From Companilactobacillus sp. (GTDB taxonomy: Bacteria; Bacillota; Bacilli; Lactobacillales; Lactobacillaceae), in assembly GCF_022484265.1 (NCBI RefSeq), contig NZ_JAKVLR010000001.1:62001-126000 (forward strand): a DNA stretch of 64,000 nt, given 5' to 3'. Positions 33,059 to 42,295 of the stretch are shown here, in pieces. The notes beneath the pieces were generated by a model that was not told where the DNA came from, made no database searches, and saw only the letters and a list, made by a program, of their open reading frames with translations. Both the position numbers and the translations under genes were made by a program. How positions within the stretch are numbered: position 1 is the first letter of the stretch; each line of letters opens with the position of its first letter.

Positions 33059-34390
33059 ATGGAAAAGACAGTTTATCATTTTGTTGGAATTAAAGGTACA
33101 GGAATGAGTGCGTTGGCACTTATTTTGAAAGACTTAGGATATGAAGTCCAAGGTTCAGATATTGATAAATATACTTTCACGCAACGTGGACTAGAGCAAG
33201 CTGGCATCAAGATCATGCCGTTTGATGAAAAAAATATACATGAAGGCCTAACTGTTATTAAAGGTAACGCCTTTGATGATGACCAAGTTGAAATCAGAAA
33301 AGCTCGCGATTTGGATCTACCAATCGTTACATATCCACAAATGGTCGGTAAGCTCGTGTCTGAATACACTTCGATCGGGATTGCTGGATCTCATGGTAAG
33401 ACGAGTACTACAGGTCTTTTAGCTCATACCTTAAGCGGTATTGCAAAGACTTCTTATCTTATCGGTGATGGTACTGGTAAAGGTGAAAAGGATGCAAAAT
33501 TCTTCGTGTTTGAAGCTGACGAATATCGTCGTCACTTCTTAGATTATTCACCAGATTACTTAGTTATCACTAATATTGATTTTGACCATCCAGATTACTT
33601 CTTTGGTGGAATCAATGATGTTGTCGATGCTTTCGAATCAGAAGCTCGAAAGACTAAGAAGGGTATCTTCATTTGGGGCGAAGACAAGCACGCCAGAAAT
33701 ATCAAAGCAGACGCACCTATTTACTACTACGGTTTAAATGAATCTGATGATATCAGAGCTACAAACATCAAACGTACAGTTAAGGGATCATCTTTTGATG
33801 TCTCAATCAAGGGTGAAGATATTGGTAACTTCCAAGTTCCACTATTTGGCGAACACAATGTCTTGAATTCACTTGCAGTTATTGGCGTTGGTCATATGGA
33901 ACATTTGGATCATGCTTTGATCAATCGTGAATTGCAAACATTCAGTGGCGTTAAGAGACGTTTCAGCGAAAAACAAGTTGCTGATATGACAATTATTGAT
34001 GACTACGCTCATCATCCACAAGAAATCAAAGCTACGATTGATGCCGCTAGACAAAAGTATCCTGACAAAGAGGTAATTGCTGTTTTCCAACCTCACACAT
34101 ATACAAGAACATTAGCTCTCATGGATGATTTTGCTAAATCATTGGACTTAGCTGATAAAGTTTATCTAACCAATATTTTTGGTTCGATCCGTGAGAAGCA
34201 TGGTGATATTTCAAGTAAAGACCTTGGAAACAAAATCCATAAGGGTGGAGAGGTATTAACACTCGAAAATATGTCCCCACTTTTGGATTATCACAATGCC
34301 GTAATCATCTTCATGGGTGCTGGGGATGTTCAAAAATATGAAACAGCATACGAACATCTACTAAGTACCTTGAATCCTAATCAACAATAA
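33059..34390 (+). CDS. murC: UDP-N-acetylmuramate-L-alanine ligase
   Basis: MurC adds the first amino acid to the peptidoglycan precursor. The 443-residue product has the dinucleotide-like GIKGTGMSALA at residues 10-20, the P-loop GSHGKTSTTG, EADEYRRHFL, and DDYAHHPQEI with catalytic residues. GGAG precedes the ATG. It ends in a strong terminator. The ytpR-murC order is common in Lactobacillales. Confidence 0.96.
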   Translation: MEKTVYHFVGIKGTGMSALALILKDLGYEVQGSDIDKYTFTQRGLEQAGIKIMPFDEKNIHEGLTVIKGNAFDDDQVEIRKARDLDLPIVTYPQMVGKLVSEYTSIGIAGSHGKTSTTGLLAHTLSGIAKTSYLIGDGTGKGEKDAKFFVFEADEYRRHFLDYSPDYLVITNIDFDHPDYFFGGINDVVDAFESEARKTKKGIFIWGEDKHARNIKADAPIYYYGLNESDDIRATNIKRTVKGSSFDVSIKGEDIGNFQVPLFGEHNVLNSLAVIGVGHMEHLDHALINRELQTFSGVKRRFSEKQVADMTIIDDYAHHPQEIKATIDAARQKYPDKEVIAVFQPHTYTRTLALMDDFAKSLDLADKVYLTNIFGSIREKHGDISSKDLGNKIHKGGEVLTLENMSPLLDYHNAVIIFMGAGDVQKYETAYEHLLSTLNPNQQ

Positions 34391-34392
34391 AA

Positions 34393-34433
34393 CAAAAACT
34401 TCAATTCACACATTTGCGAATTGAAGTTTTTTT
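34393..34433. terminator. Bidirectional terminator between murC and a GreA-like gene
   Basis: AAAACTTCAATTC pairs with GAATTGAAGTTTT (34395-34430), followed by T residues. Upstream A residues can serve the minus strand. Confidence 0.85.
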
Positions 34434-34436
34434 GCG

Positions 34437-34904
34437 CTATTTATTTAGTTTAATAATTTTTACCTGATAAGATCCATTTGGAGCTGTGACGGTTACAATA
34501 TCGTTTTCCTTATGATTGTTTAACGCTTTGCCAATTGGGGACGTGAAGGAAACCTTATTTTGATCCAAATTAGCCTCATGTTCGCCCACTAATTGGTAAG
34601 TTTCTTGCTCGTGATCGTCCATGAATTCAATCGTGACATATTTTCCAATATCCAGTATGTCGTTATCAGCGGGTTTTACAACGTTGGCATATTTCAATTG
34701 TTTTTCCAAATAATGCAAACGCCCATTCAACTGTCCCAAATCACGCTTTGAACTGCTATATTCAGCGTTTTCAGAACGGTCGCCTAAAGCAGCAGCTGCC
34801 GCCAATCTTTTGATCAAACTGGGACGTTTTTGTTTCAAATCAACAATTTCTTGTTCGATATCTTTGTACCCGTCAGGAGTCATTTTGTGGAAAGTTGGTT
34901 CCAT
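34437..34904 (-). CDS. GreA/GreB-family factor, second copy
   Basis: The 155-residue product has the Gre layout: an N-terminal coiled coil with the tip LGDRSENAEY (the acidic Asp and Glu used for transcript cleavage are kept), and a C-terminal FKBP-like domain (VSFTSPIGKALNNH, VTVTAPNGSYQVKII). It differs clearly from the canonical greA at 63239, for example an Arg in GDRSEN and an insertion before it. It may be an alternative elongation factor that competes for the RNA polymerase secondary channel. GAGG site, ATG 34904. Confidence 0.88.
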   Translation of the reverse strand: MEPTFHKMTPDGYKDIEQEIVDLKQKRPSLIKRLAAAAALGDRSENAEYSSSKRDLGQLNGRLHYLEKQLKYANVVKPADNDILDIGKYVTIEFMDDHEQETYQLVGEHEANLDQNKVSFTSPIGKALNNHKENDIVTVTAPNGSYQVKIIKLNK

Positions 34905-35066
34905 AATAAAACCTCGAATCTATTGAGTTTCTGGGAACAATTTACCGCAAAATCTATTTTTGGTAAAGAAACAGATATGAATGCCGAAAAAATTCACATG
35001 AATTGTCTTTAGGCTACCATCAATTCCGTCAGTATTTGTCAAATGCTGTTACAAAGGTTAGTGAAC

Positions 35067-35075
35067 TGTTAAAAT
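35067..35075 (+). promoter_or_regulatory. Extended -10 promoter of polA
   Basis: TGTTAAAAT (35067-35075) is an extended -10 element 35 bases before the gene. The -35 is not clear. Confidence 0.4.
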
Positions 35076-35110
35076 AGTATTAGTTAATTTCAGTTAAAAT
35101 TGGAGGAAAT

Positions 35111-37768
35111 ATGACACAAAATAACAAATTACTTTTAATTGATGGAAATAGTGTTTCTTTCAGAGCATTTTTTGCCATGCACAATGTTTTAGATAAATTT
35201 GTCAATGGCGATGGTATTCATACTAATGCTTTGTACGCCTTCAATAACATGTTAGAGATAATTTTAAAAGAAGAAAAACCTACCCACGCATTAGTTGCAT
35301 TTGATGCGGGTAAAACAACGTTCAGAACTAAGATGTATTCAGAGTACAAGGGTGGCCGCGCTAAGACACCACCAGAATTGACTGAACAATTACCTTTGAT
35401 CAAGGAATTGTTGAATTTACGTGGCATCAAGACTTACGAGCTTAAGGATTATGAAGCTGACGATATCATTGGGACCATGGCCAAAAAAGGTGACGAAGAT
35501 GGCATGGACGTTACCATCGTCACTGGTGACCGTGACTTGACCCAGTTGACAACTCCTAAGGTTACAGTACGAGTAAATGTTAAAGGTGTGACTGAAACAG
35601 AAGCTTACACGCCTGAACACGTCAAAGAAAAATTGGGCATTACACCTGACCAGATTATCGATATGAAGGGACTAATGGGGGATAATTCTGACCATTATCC
35701 TGGTGTTGAAAAGGTTGGCGAAAAGACTGCCATTAAGTTATTGACTGAATACGGCAGCATGGAAGGTATTTACGATCACGTTGATGAAATGAAAAAAAGC
35801 AAGTTAAAAGAGCATTTGATCAACGATAAAGACCAAGCTTTTTTGAGTAAAAAGTTAGCAACCATTAACCAAGATGCTCCGGTCGAATTGAAATTGTCAG
35901 ACTTGGAATACGCTGGTGATAATCAAGAACAGTTGATCCAGTTTTATCAAAAGCTCAATTTCAATTCATTTTTGGAGAAACTGAATGTTGATACGACGTC
36001 TAATGTTGAAACATTAGCAGAGATTGAATTTGCTGAATTGAATGCGGATGCGGTTGATAGAATTGTTCAAGACAATGGTCCACAAACGGTTGTAGTTGAG
36101 AATTTGGGTGAGAATTATCATACTTCGCCTATCATCGGATTGGCGGTGGCTAGCGGCGATAAATATTATGCTACCGATGATATTTCGATACTTGAAAATG
36201 ATGAATTCAAAAAATGGCTTGAAGACGACAGTAAAGAAAAATTTGTTTTCGATTATAAGAGAACAATTGCTTTATTGAACCGTTATGGATGTCAGTTAAA
36301 GGGCGTAACCTTTGACATGTTATTGGTGGCTTATTTGTTGGACACAAATGATAACAAAACTGATATTGGCTTAGTAGCTCAAAACTACGGCCACCAACTC
36401 CCAACAGAAGATGAATTTTATGGCAAGGGTGTTAAAAAGGCAATCCCAGAAGATACTCATAAATTCTTGAATTATTTGAGTCAACAAGCTCAGATCATCA
36501 ATGTTTTGCACGATCGAATGATGCAAGAACTTAAAGATAATGATCAAGATAGTTTATACGACGAAATCGAATTGCCACTGACAATTGTTTTGTCAGATAT
36601 GGAAATTCAAGGAGTTACCGTTCAAGCTTCAAAACTAAAGGAAATGCAAAACGATTTTGCTCAGCGTTTAGTGGATATTGAAAAAAATATCTACAAAGAA
36701 GCTGGACAAGAATTCAATATTAATTCACCTAAACAATTAGGTGTCGTTCTCTTTGAAGATTTGAAATTGCCAGTCATTAAGAAGACTAAAACTGGCTATT
36801 CAACAGCCGTTGATGTTTTAGAGAAATTAAAAGATAAATCTCCGGTTGTTCAACAAATCTTGGACTACCGTCAATTGTCTAAGATCAATTCTACATACGC
36901 AGTCGGATTACAAAAATTCATCCAACCAGATAACAAGATCCACACGATCTACCAACAAACTTTGACTCAGACGGGACGTTTGTCATCGATCGAACCTAAT
37001 TTGCAGAACATTCCAATCAGAATCGACGAGGGCCGTCAAATTCGTAAAGCCTTTGTACCACAACATGATGATTGGGAAATGTTTTCTGCCGATTATTCCC
37101 AGGTTGAATTACGTGTCTTGGCCCATATTTCTGGTGATGAGAATATGCAAGAAGCCTTTAAAGAAGGTTATGACATTCATGCCCACACCGCGATGAGAAT
37201 ATTTGGCTTAAATAGCACTGACGAAGTTACACCAGACATGAGACGAAAGGCCAAGGCTACAAACTTCGGAATTGTTTACGGAATTAGTGACTATGGCTTG
37301 TCGCAAAATATTGGTATTACAAGAAAAGAAGCCGCTTCATTTATTGAAAACTACTTCGAACAATATCCTGGCGTTAAAAAATATATGGACGATATTGTTA
37401 AATTTGCACGTGAAAATGGCTACGTCGAAACGATTATGCATCGTCGTCGCTATTTACCTGATATTCATGCTAAGAACTTTGCATTGAGAAACTTTGCCCA
37501 AAGAACTGCAATGAATACACCGATTCAAGGTAGTGCTGCCGATATCATCAAGGTAGCCATGATCAATATGGAAAAGAAGCTCCGTGAAGAAAACTTGCAA
37601 GCGAATCTATTGCTACAAGTGCATGATGAAATGATTTTTGAAGCACCACAATCAGAGATTCCAATTTTAGAAAAACTAGTTCCAAGTGTCATGGACTCTG
37701 CCGTTAAGTTAGATGTGCCACTAAAAGTGGGAACTGCACATGGCAAGACATGGTATGAAGCTAAATAG
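35111..37768 (+). CDS. polA: DNA polymerase I
   Basis: The 885-residue enzyme fills gaps and removes RNA primers. Domains are a 5'-nuclease (residues 1-300; KTTFRTKMYSEYKGGRAKTP, TGDRDLTQL, GLMGDNSDHYPGV), a 3'-5' exonuclease fold (about 305-480) and the polymerase (about 500-885; TGRLSSIEPNLQNIP, FSADYSQVELR, QVHDEM). In the exonuclease fold the DxE proofreading motif is missing (VVVENLGE at its place), so proofreading is probably lost, as in other Bacilli. It starts an operon with mutM, coaE, nrdR, dnaB and dnaI. Confidence 0.96.
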   Translation: MTQNNKLLLIDGNSVSFRAFFAMHNVLDKFVNGDGIHTNALYAFNNMLEIILKEEKPTHALVAFDAGKTTFRTKMYSEYKGGRAKTPPELTEQLPLIKELLNLRGIKTYELKDYEADDIIGTMAKKGDEDGMDVTIVTGDRDLTQLTTPKVTVRVNVKGVTETEAYTPEHVKEKLGITPDQIIDMKGLMGDNSDHYPGVEKVGEKTAIKLLTEYGSMEGIYDHVDEMKKSKLKEHLINDKDQAFLSKKLATINQDAPVELKLSDLEYAGDNQEQLIQFYQKLNFNSFLEKLNVDTTSNVETLAEIEFAELNADAVDRIVQDNGPQTVVVENLGENYHTSPIIGLAVASGDKYYATDDISILENDEFKKWLEDDSKEKFVFDYKRTIALLNRYGCQLKGVTFDMLLVAYLLDTNDNKTDIGLVAQNYGHQLPTEDEFYGKGVKKAIPEDTHKFLNYLSQQAQIINVLHDRMMQELKDNDQDSLYDEIELPLTIVLSDMEIQGVTVQASKLKEMQNDFAQRLVDIEKNIYKEAGQEFNINSPKQLGVVLFEDLKLPVIKKTKTGYSTAVDVLEKLKDKSPVVQQILDYRQLSKINSTYAVGLQKFIQPDNKIHTIYQQTLTQTGRLSSIEPNLQNIPIRIDEGRQIRKAFVPQHDDWEMFSADYSQVELRVLAHISGDENMQEAFKEGYDIHAHTAMRIFGLNSTDEVTPDMRRKAKATNFGIVYGISDYGLSQNIGITRKEAASFIENYFEQYPGVKKYMDDIVKFARENGYVETIMHRRRYLPDIHAKNFALRNFAQRTAMNTPIQGSAADIIKVAMINMEKKLREENLQANLLLQVHDEMIFEAPQSEIPILEKLVPSVMDSAVKLDVPLKVGTAHGKTWYEAK

Positions 37769-37784
37769 GTGGTAGGTGAAAATA

Positions 37785-38612
37785 GTGCCAGAAATGCCAG
37801 AAGTTGAAACAGTCCGCCGAGGTCTGTTGACACAGGTTAAAAATAAACGAATTGAAAATGTTGAGATACGTTATCAGAATTTGATCACAGGGGATGTCTC
37901 AGAATTTGTTGAGACAGTCACTGGTGCCAAAATTACCGACGTTGGACGTCGGGCTAAATTTTTGTTGATCCATTTGGATAATGGATATACCATCATCAGT
38001 CATTTGCGGATGGAGGGTAAGTACCGTGTTTCAGCTGATAAAACAGCTATCGATAAACACTCTCATGCAATTTTTACATTGGATGATGGTGAAATGCTGA
38101 TTTATAATGACGTGCGAAAATTCGGTCGCATGCAACTATGGCCGACGGCCACTTTGGATGAAAATAAATCGTTGAAAAAGTTAGGCCCTGAGCCGCTATC
38201 AAGCAGGTTTACCTTTGAAAATATTAAACCTCGAATTATCAAGCATCGAAAGGATATCAAAACGGTCTTATTAGACCAGTCCGTTATGAGTGGCCTAGGA
38301 AATATTTATGTTGATGAAGTTCTTTGGCAGTCAAAGATACACCCTGAAACACCTGCCAATCATCTGACAGATGATGACATCAAAAAGGTCATCGATTGTT
38401 CTAATGATGAAATCAAACTGGCCATCGAATCTGGTGGTTCCACAGTTCGTTCATATCTGGATGCCAATGGACACAAAGGTAATATGCAAGACCGACTTAA
38501 AGTTTATGGCAAAGAGGGTACTCCATGTCCGAGATGTGGAACCGAAATCGAAAAGATCAAGGTCGGTGGACGAGGAACTCACTTCTGTCCAACTTGTCAG
38601 GTGATCAAATGA
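37785..38612 (+). CDS. mutM: Formamidopyrimidine-DNA glycosylase
   Basis: MutM removes 8-oxoguanine and related lesions. The GTG start at 37785 (AGGTG site) is chosen because the catalytic residues must be Pro2 and Glu3 of MPEMPEVETVRRG; an earlier in-frame ATG would bury them. The 275-residue product has VGRRAKFLL, QSVMSGLGNIYVDE (helix-two-turn-helix) and a C-terminal zinc finger (CPRC and CPTC). Its stop overlaps the coaE start (ATGA). Confidence 0.95.
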   Translation: MPEMPEVETVRRGLLTQVKNKRIENVEIRYQNLITGDVSEFVETVTGAKITDVGRRAKFLLIHLDNGYTIISHLRMEGKYRVSADKTAIDKHSHAIFTLDDGEMLIYNDVRKFGRMQLWPTATLDENKSLKKLGPEPLSSRFTFENIKPRIIKHRKDIKTVLLDQSVMSGLGNIYVDEVLWQSKIHPETPANHLTDDDIKKVIDCSNDEIKLAIESGGSTVRSYLDANGHKGNMQDRLKVYGKEGTPCPRCGTEIEKIKVGGRGTHFCPTCQVIK

Positions 38613-39202
38613 GTAAGATCTATGGTTTGACTGGGGGCATTGCAGCCGGAAAAACTACAGTTTTAAAGATCTTTAAAGAACTGGGATGCCGAATTTTTGA
38701 TGCTGACAAGGTTGCCCGACAGGTAGTTGAGCCCGGTACTCCAGGATTAAAACAAGTTGTTAAACAATTTAGCAAGCACATCCTTTTACCTAATGGCTCG
38801 CTTGACCGAAAAAAATTAGGCCGCATTGTTTTTTCTGATAAACGTCAGCTGAAAATATTGAATAATATTATGGGGCCGTTACTAAGGTCAACCATCGTTC
38901 AAATAATTGACGATGCAAAAAAAGACTCAAGTTCAACGATCAATATTTTTGAGATCCAACTGCTATTTGAGGGTTCTTATCAGGAATATTTTGATGCTAC
39001 GATTGCAGTTTATGTTGAACCGGAAATCCAACTTGAACGCTTGATGAAACGAAATGATTTGAATAAACAAGCCGCTTTAGATAAAATTAATTCACAAATG
39101 CCGATGACGGAGAAAAAACAATTAGCTGATTATGTACTTGATAATTCGCATGACATTGCTAGTTTGAAAAACGAAATCAGCCAATTGTTAAAGCAGCTCT
39201 AA
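38609..39202 (+). CDS. coaE: Dephospho-CoA kinase
   Basis: CoaE phosphorylates dephospho-CoA, the last step of coenzyme A synthesis. ATG 38609 overlaps the mutM stop and follows AGGTG. The 197-residue product has P-loop GGIAAGKTT, FDADKVARQVV, IFEIQLLFE and RNDLNK. The operon position behind mutM is the standard Firmicute order. Confidence 0.95.
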   Translation: MSKIYGLTGGIAAGKTTVLKIFKELGCRIFDADKVARQVVEPGTPGLKQVVKQFSKHILLPNGSLDRKKLGRIVFSDKRQLKILNNIMGPLLRSTIVQIIDDAKKDSSSTINIFEIQLLFEGSYQEYFDATIAVYVEPEIQLERLMKRNDLNKQAALDKINSQMPMTEKKQLADYVLDNSHDIASLKNEISQLLKQL

Positions 39203-39222
39203 CATAGAAAAGAGGAACGCTT

Positions 39223-39705
39223 ATGATATGTCCACATTGTCACCATGACTCGTCAAAAGTTGTCGATAGTCGACCTAGCGATGAAGGTCGTGCCATTCGT
39301 AGAAGAAGAGAATGTGAATTTTGCGGCACCCGATTTACAACTTTTGAAAGAATCGAGAAATCACCGCTTTTAGTAATTAAAAAGAACGGAAATCGTGAAG
39401 AATTTCGGCGTGAAAAATTATTGCGTGGCCTAGTCCGTGCTGCCGAAAAACGTCCAGTTACCATGGATCAAATGAATGCGATCGTAGACCGGGTTGAAAA
39501 CAAGATTCGTGCAACCGGCGAAAATGAAGTTAAGTCTCAAGAAATTGGCGAATATGTTATGAAGGAATTAGCTGACGTTGATGACGTAACTTACATTCGT
39601 TTTGCCAGTGTTTACCGTGAATTCAAGGATATGAGTGGATTTATGAATGAAGTTCAAGAAATGATGGCAAATGACAAGAGCGATAAGAAGGATTCTAAGA
39701 AATAA
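39223..39705 (+). CDS. nrdR: Transcriptional repressor NrdR
   Basis: NrdR senses ATP/dATP and represses ribonucleotide reductase genes. The 160-residue product has a zinc ribbon (CPHC at 3-6 and CEFCG near 31-35) followed by an ATP cone (VIKKNGNREEFRREKLLRGL). A charged tail extends beyond the usual 150 residues (NDKSDKKDSKK). NrdR boxes would be expected upstream of nrd genes outside this window. Confidence 0.96.
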   Translation: MICPHCHHDSSKVVDSRPSDEGRAIRRRRECEFCGTRFTTFERIEKSPLLVIKKNGNREEFRREKLLRGLVRAAEKRPVTMDQMNAIVDRVENKIRATGENEVKSQEIGEYVMKELADVDDVTYIRFASVYREFKDMSGFMNEVQEMMANDKSDKKDSKK

Positions 39706-39716
39706 GGAGGAGCAGC

Positions 39717-41084
39717 GTGAGTTTAAATGCAAATAAAAATAATTTAACTCCTTTGACTGGCTATTGGTGTTTACCCAATGGTCAAATCAGCGACGTTGAT
39801 CGTCAAGTATTGACAGATTTATACTTGCCGCTCCTTGGAACTCGTGCCTTTGGAATTTATCAATTGCTTTGGCAACAAATCCCCAATAAACAATTGGTGA
39901 CTGATCGTCAAAGTCACTCGATACTTTTGTCGTTATTGGATATGGATATCAATACTTTTTATCAAGAACGTCTAAAATTAGAAGCATTGAGTTTGGTTTC
40001 GACTTATTCAAAGACAGATGAGATTGGGACGTTTAATATTTATCAGCTTTTTCCACCATATTCACCAAAAGTTTTTTTTGAAGACGACTTGATGAGTATT
40101 TTTCTGTTGGAAAAAATTGGTGAAGATCAATATTCTAAATTGGTCGATAAGTATCACCAGTCAGAATCAGTTTTAGACGGTTCGAAGAATGTTTCAAAAA
40201 CCTTCATGCAAGTATTTCAATTAAGCGACAGTGACATCGTCGATAAACCAAATGCTGTTCAAAAAGCTCAAACTGATTTTAATAATGTATCTAAGCAAGG
40301 TAGACCTCAATTGGATGCAACTCAAGATGATAGTTTTGACTTTGAGTTAATTTGCGAGAGAGTGGAGCAAGTTTATCAGGTCAGTCATGAGAATCTATTA
40401 GAAAACCAACAGCTTTTGCTCAGCTTGCATGAGTTTTACGGAGTTCCCGATGTTTCTATGATTGAAATGATTGGTAAAACTGTTGATATCACGACTAACG
40501 AAATCGATCCAGATGCACTCAAACGTCTAGTTCAGAATCGTTTTGAAAGAAAAGCTAATTTATCCGCCCGAGTAGAGCAGGCTCCTGTCGAACAATCGGC
40601 AGTTACAACAAACAGCAATGATCCTGAACGACTGCTATTGCAACGGGCTAAAACTATGCCGCCAGCTGATTTTCTGGCTGACGAAAAAAATCGTCTCGGC
40701 GGATTCACGGGTAATTCTGAAGCTAGGGCATTGCGGACTTTATCTTCTCGTTCATTATTGCCAATTCCAGTTCTTAATATTTTGGTGCACTATATTTTGC
40801 AAAACTCACCAACATTAACTTTGGCATTCATGGAAACCGTTGCTAATGACTGGAAGCAAAATAACGTTACGACACCAGAAGCGGCTCTCAAGAGAATCAC
40901 TGAGTTTCAAAATCGACCCCGTAAAAATAATAATCAACGACGTTATTCCAAAGGTCCAAGGAAGGTCGAACAGGCTACTGACTGGACCAAGGTCAAAAGT
41001 AAGCCGGTCGAACAAAAAAATGACTCTCAACTGGAACAAAATCGTTTAGAAATGCTCCGTAAATTACGGAATAAAGGTAAATAA
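39717..41084 (+). CDS. dnaB: Replication initiation and membrane attachment protein DnaB
   Basis: This is the Firmicute helicase-loading protein DnaB, not the E. coli helicase. GTG 39717 follows AAGGAGGAG. The 455-residue product has an N-terminal winged-helix region (GYWCLPNGQISDVDRQVL) and a C-terminal DnaD-like domain (LPIPVLNILVHYILQNSPTL, FMETVANDWK). It acts with DnaD and DnaI to load the replicative helicase. dnaI follows directly. Confidence 0.94.
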   Translation: MSLNANKNNLTPLTGYWCLPNGQISDVDRQVLTDLYLPLLGTRAFGIYQLLWQQIPNKQLVTDRQSHSILLSLLDMDINTFYQERLKLEALSLVSTYSKTDEIGTFNIYQLFPPYSPKVFFEDDLMSIFLLEKIGEDQYSKLVDKYHQSESVLDGSKNVSKTFMQVFQLSDSDIVDKPNAVQKAQTDFNNVSKQGRPQLDATQDDSFDFELICERVEQVYQVSHENLLENQQLLLSLHEFYGVPDVSMIEMIGKTVDITTNEIDPDALKRLVQNRFERKANLSARVEQAPVEQSAVTTNSNDPERLLLQRAKTMPPADFLADEKNRLGGFTGNSEARALRTLSSRSLLPIPVLNILVHYILQNSPTLTLAFMETVANDWKQNNVTTPEAALKRITEFQNRPRKNNNQRRYSKGPRKVEQATDWTKVKSKPVEQKNDSQLEQNRLEMLRKLRNKGK

Positions 41085-41086
41085 TT

Positions 41087-41998
41087 ATGGAAAAATTTAG
41101 CGATGCTTTAGCGGCAGGCTTGAAGAATTATCGTTTCAGCAATGCTGATTATCAAAAATTGATGAATGAAGCACTACAGGATCCCGATGTAGAAAGCTTT
41201 TTGGTACAAAACCAAGATCAAATCAGTCAAGAAGGAATCGACGTTTCAGCGGCCGCAATATACGAATTTTATAATCAAAAAAAGAACGGCAGCGAATATA
41301 CTAAAAATTATGATCCCAAGCTAATTGTCAGCAATCACAAAATTGAAGTGGCTTACGTTCCTAACCAACGTAAGATTGCAAGTGACAACCGCAAGAATTA
41401 TGAGTCAGGATTTGCCTTGCTGGATATTGCTCCCGATGTCAGAAATGCCAGTCTAAATGATTATGATGGTGCAGGCAGACAAGAAGCCTTTGCTGCAGCA
41501 ATCAATTTTATCGACAAATACGACCCAAACGGTAAGTTTGTTCCAGGTCTATATTTAGCAGGCGACTTCGGAGTCGGGAAAACTTATTTATTAGGCGCCA
41601 TCGCTAATGAATTATATGCTCAAGGCGTAAAATCAATGATGGTGCATTTCCCAAGTTTTGCTAACGACATTAAAAAGGGGATTCGCGATAATTCGGTTGG
41701 TGATCGTGTCGACCGAGTTAAAGATACTCAGATCTTAATGATCGATGATATTGGTGCAGATTCAATGTCAGCTTGGATGCGTGACGAAATCTTTGGAGTG
41801 ATCCTGCAATATCGGATGCAAGAAAATTTACCAACCTTTTTCTCATCTAATTTTTCAATGAAAGAATTGGAAACTTATTTGGCGGATACGACCGGTGGAG
41901 ACCATGAGCCCGTTAAGGCTGCCAGAATTATGGAGCGTGTTAAATATCTATCTCGTGAAGTGATCGTGACTGGGCCAAATCGTCGCCCTAAGGGGTAA
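41087..41998 (+). CDS. dnaI: Primosomal protein DnaI (helicase loader)
   Basis: DnaI is an AAA+ ATPase that delivers the replicative helicase. The 303-residue product has an N-terminal helicase-binding part and a C-terminal ATPase. The ATPase has Walker A GDFGVGKTYL, Walker B ILMIDDIG, and a sensor region FFSSNFSMKELE. It begins 3 bases after dnaB and ends the polA operon just before the thrS leader. Confidence 0.95.
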   Translation: MEKFSDALAAGLKNYRFSNADYQKLMNEALQDPDVESFLVQNQDQISQEGIDVSAAAIYEFYNQKKNGSEYTKNYDPKLIVSNHKIEVAYVPNQRKIASDNRKNYESGFALLDIAPDVRNASLNDYDGAGRQEAFAAAINFIDKYDPNGKFVPGLYLAGDFGVGKTYLLGAIANELYAQGVKSMMVHFPSFANDIKKGIRDNSVGDRVDRVKDTQILMIDDIGADSMSAWMRDEIFGVILQYRMQENLPTFFSSNFSMKELETYLADTTGGDHEPVKAARIMERVKYLSREVIVTGPNRRPKG

Positions 41999-42029
41999 AA
42001 ACCTTGCAAATATAAATAATTAATGTTTC

Positions 42030-42268
42030 AATAAACACATGAAAGATAACACTTCGGTTCTATTCAGGGAGGGTACGTCAACTGAAAGCTTACCCATTAC
42101 TGAAGTTACCACTTCCATGTTTTAACGTTTATTAAAGTTGGTTACTTTACAACCGTAGAGCGAAAGCTGTGATAAACAGTTTTAATGTGGGTGGAACCGC
42201 GCAAAATGCGTCCCTGAAGTATGAATACAATTATTGTATTTGTACTTCAAGGACGCATTTTTTTGTTG
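42030..42268 (+). promoter_or_regulatory. T-box leader of thrS, apparent specifier ACC (Thr)
   Basis: The T-box is GGGTGGAACCGCG (42189-42201). The likely specifier is ACC at 42108-42110 in GAAGTTACCACTTCC, followed by A. The terminator AATGCGTCC/GGACGCATT (within 42205-42262) with a T run precedes thrS. Confidence 0.92.
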
Positions 42269-42295
42269 TCTAAATATTAGGAGGTTACACGGATT

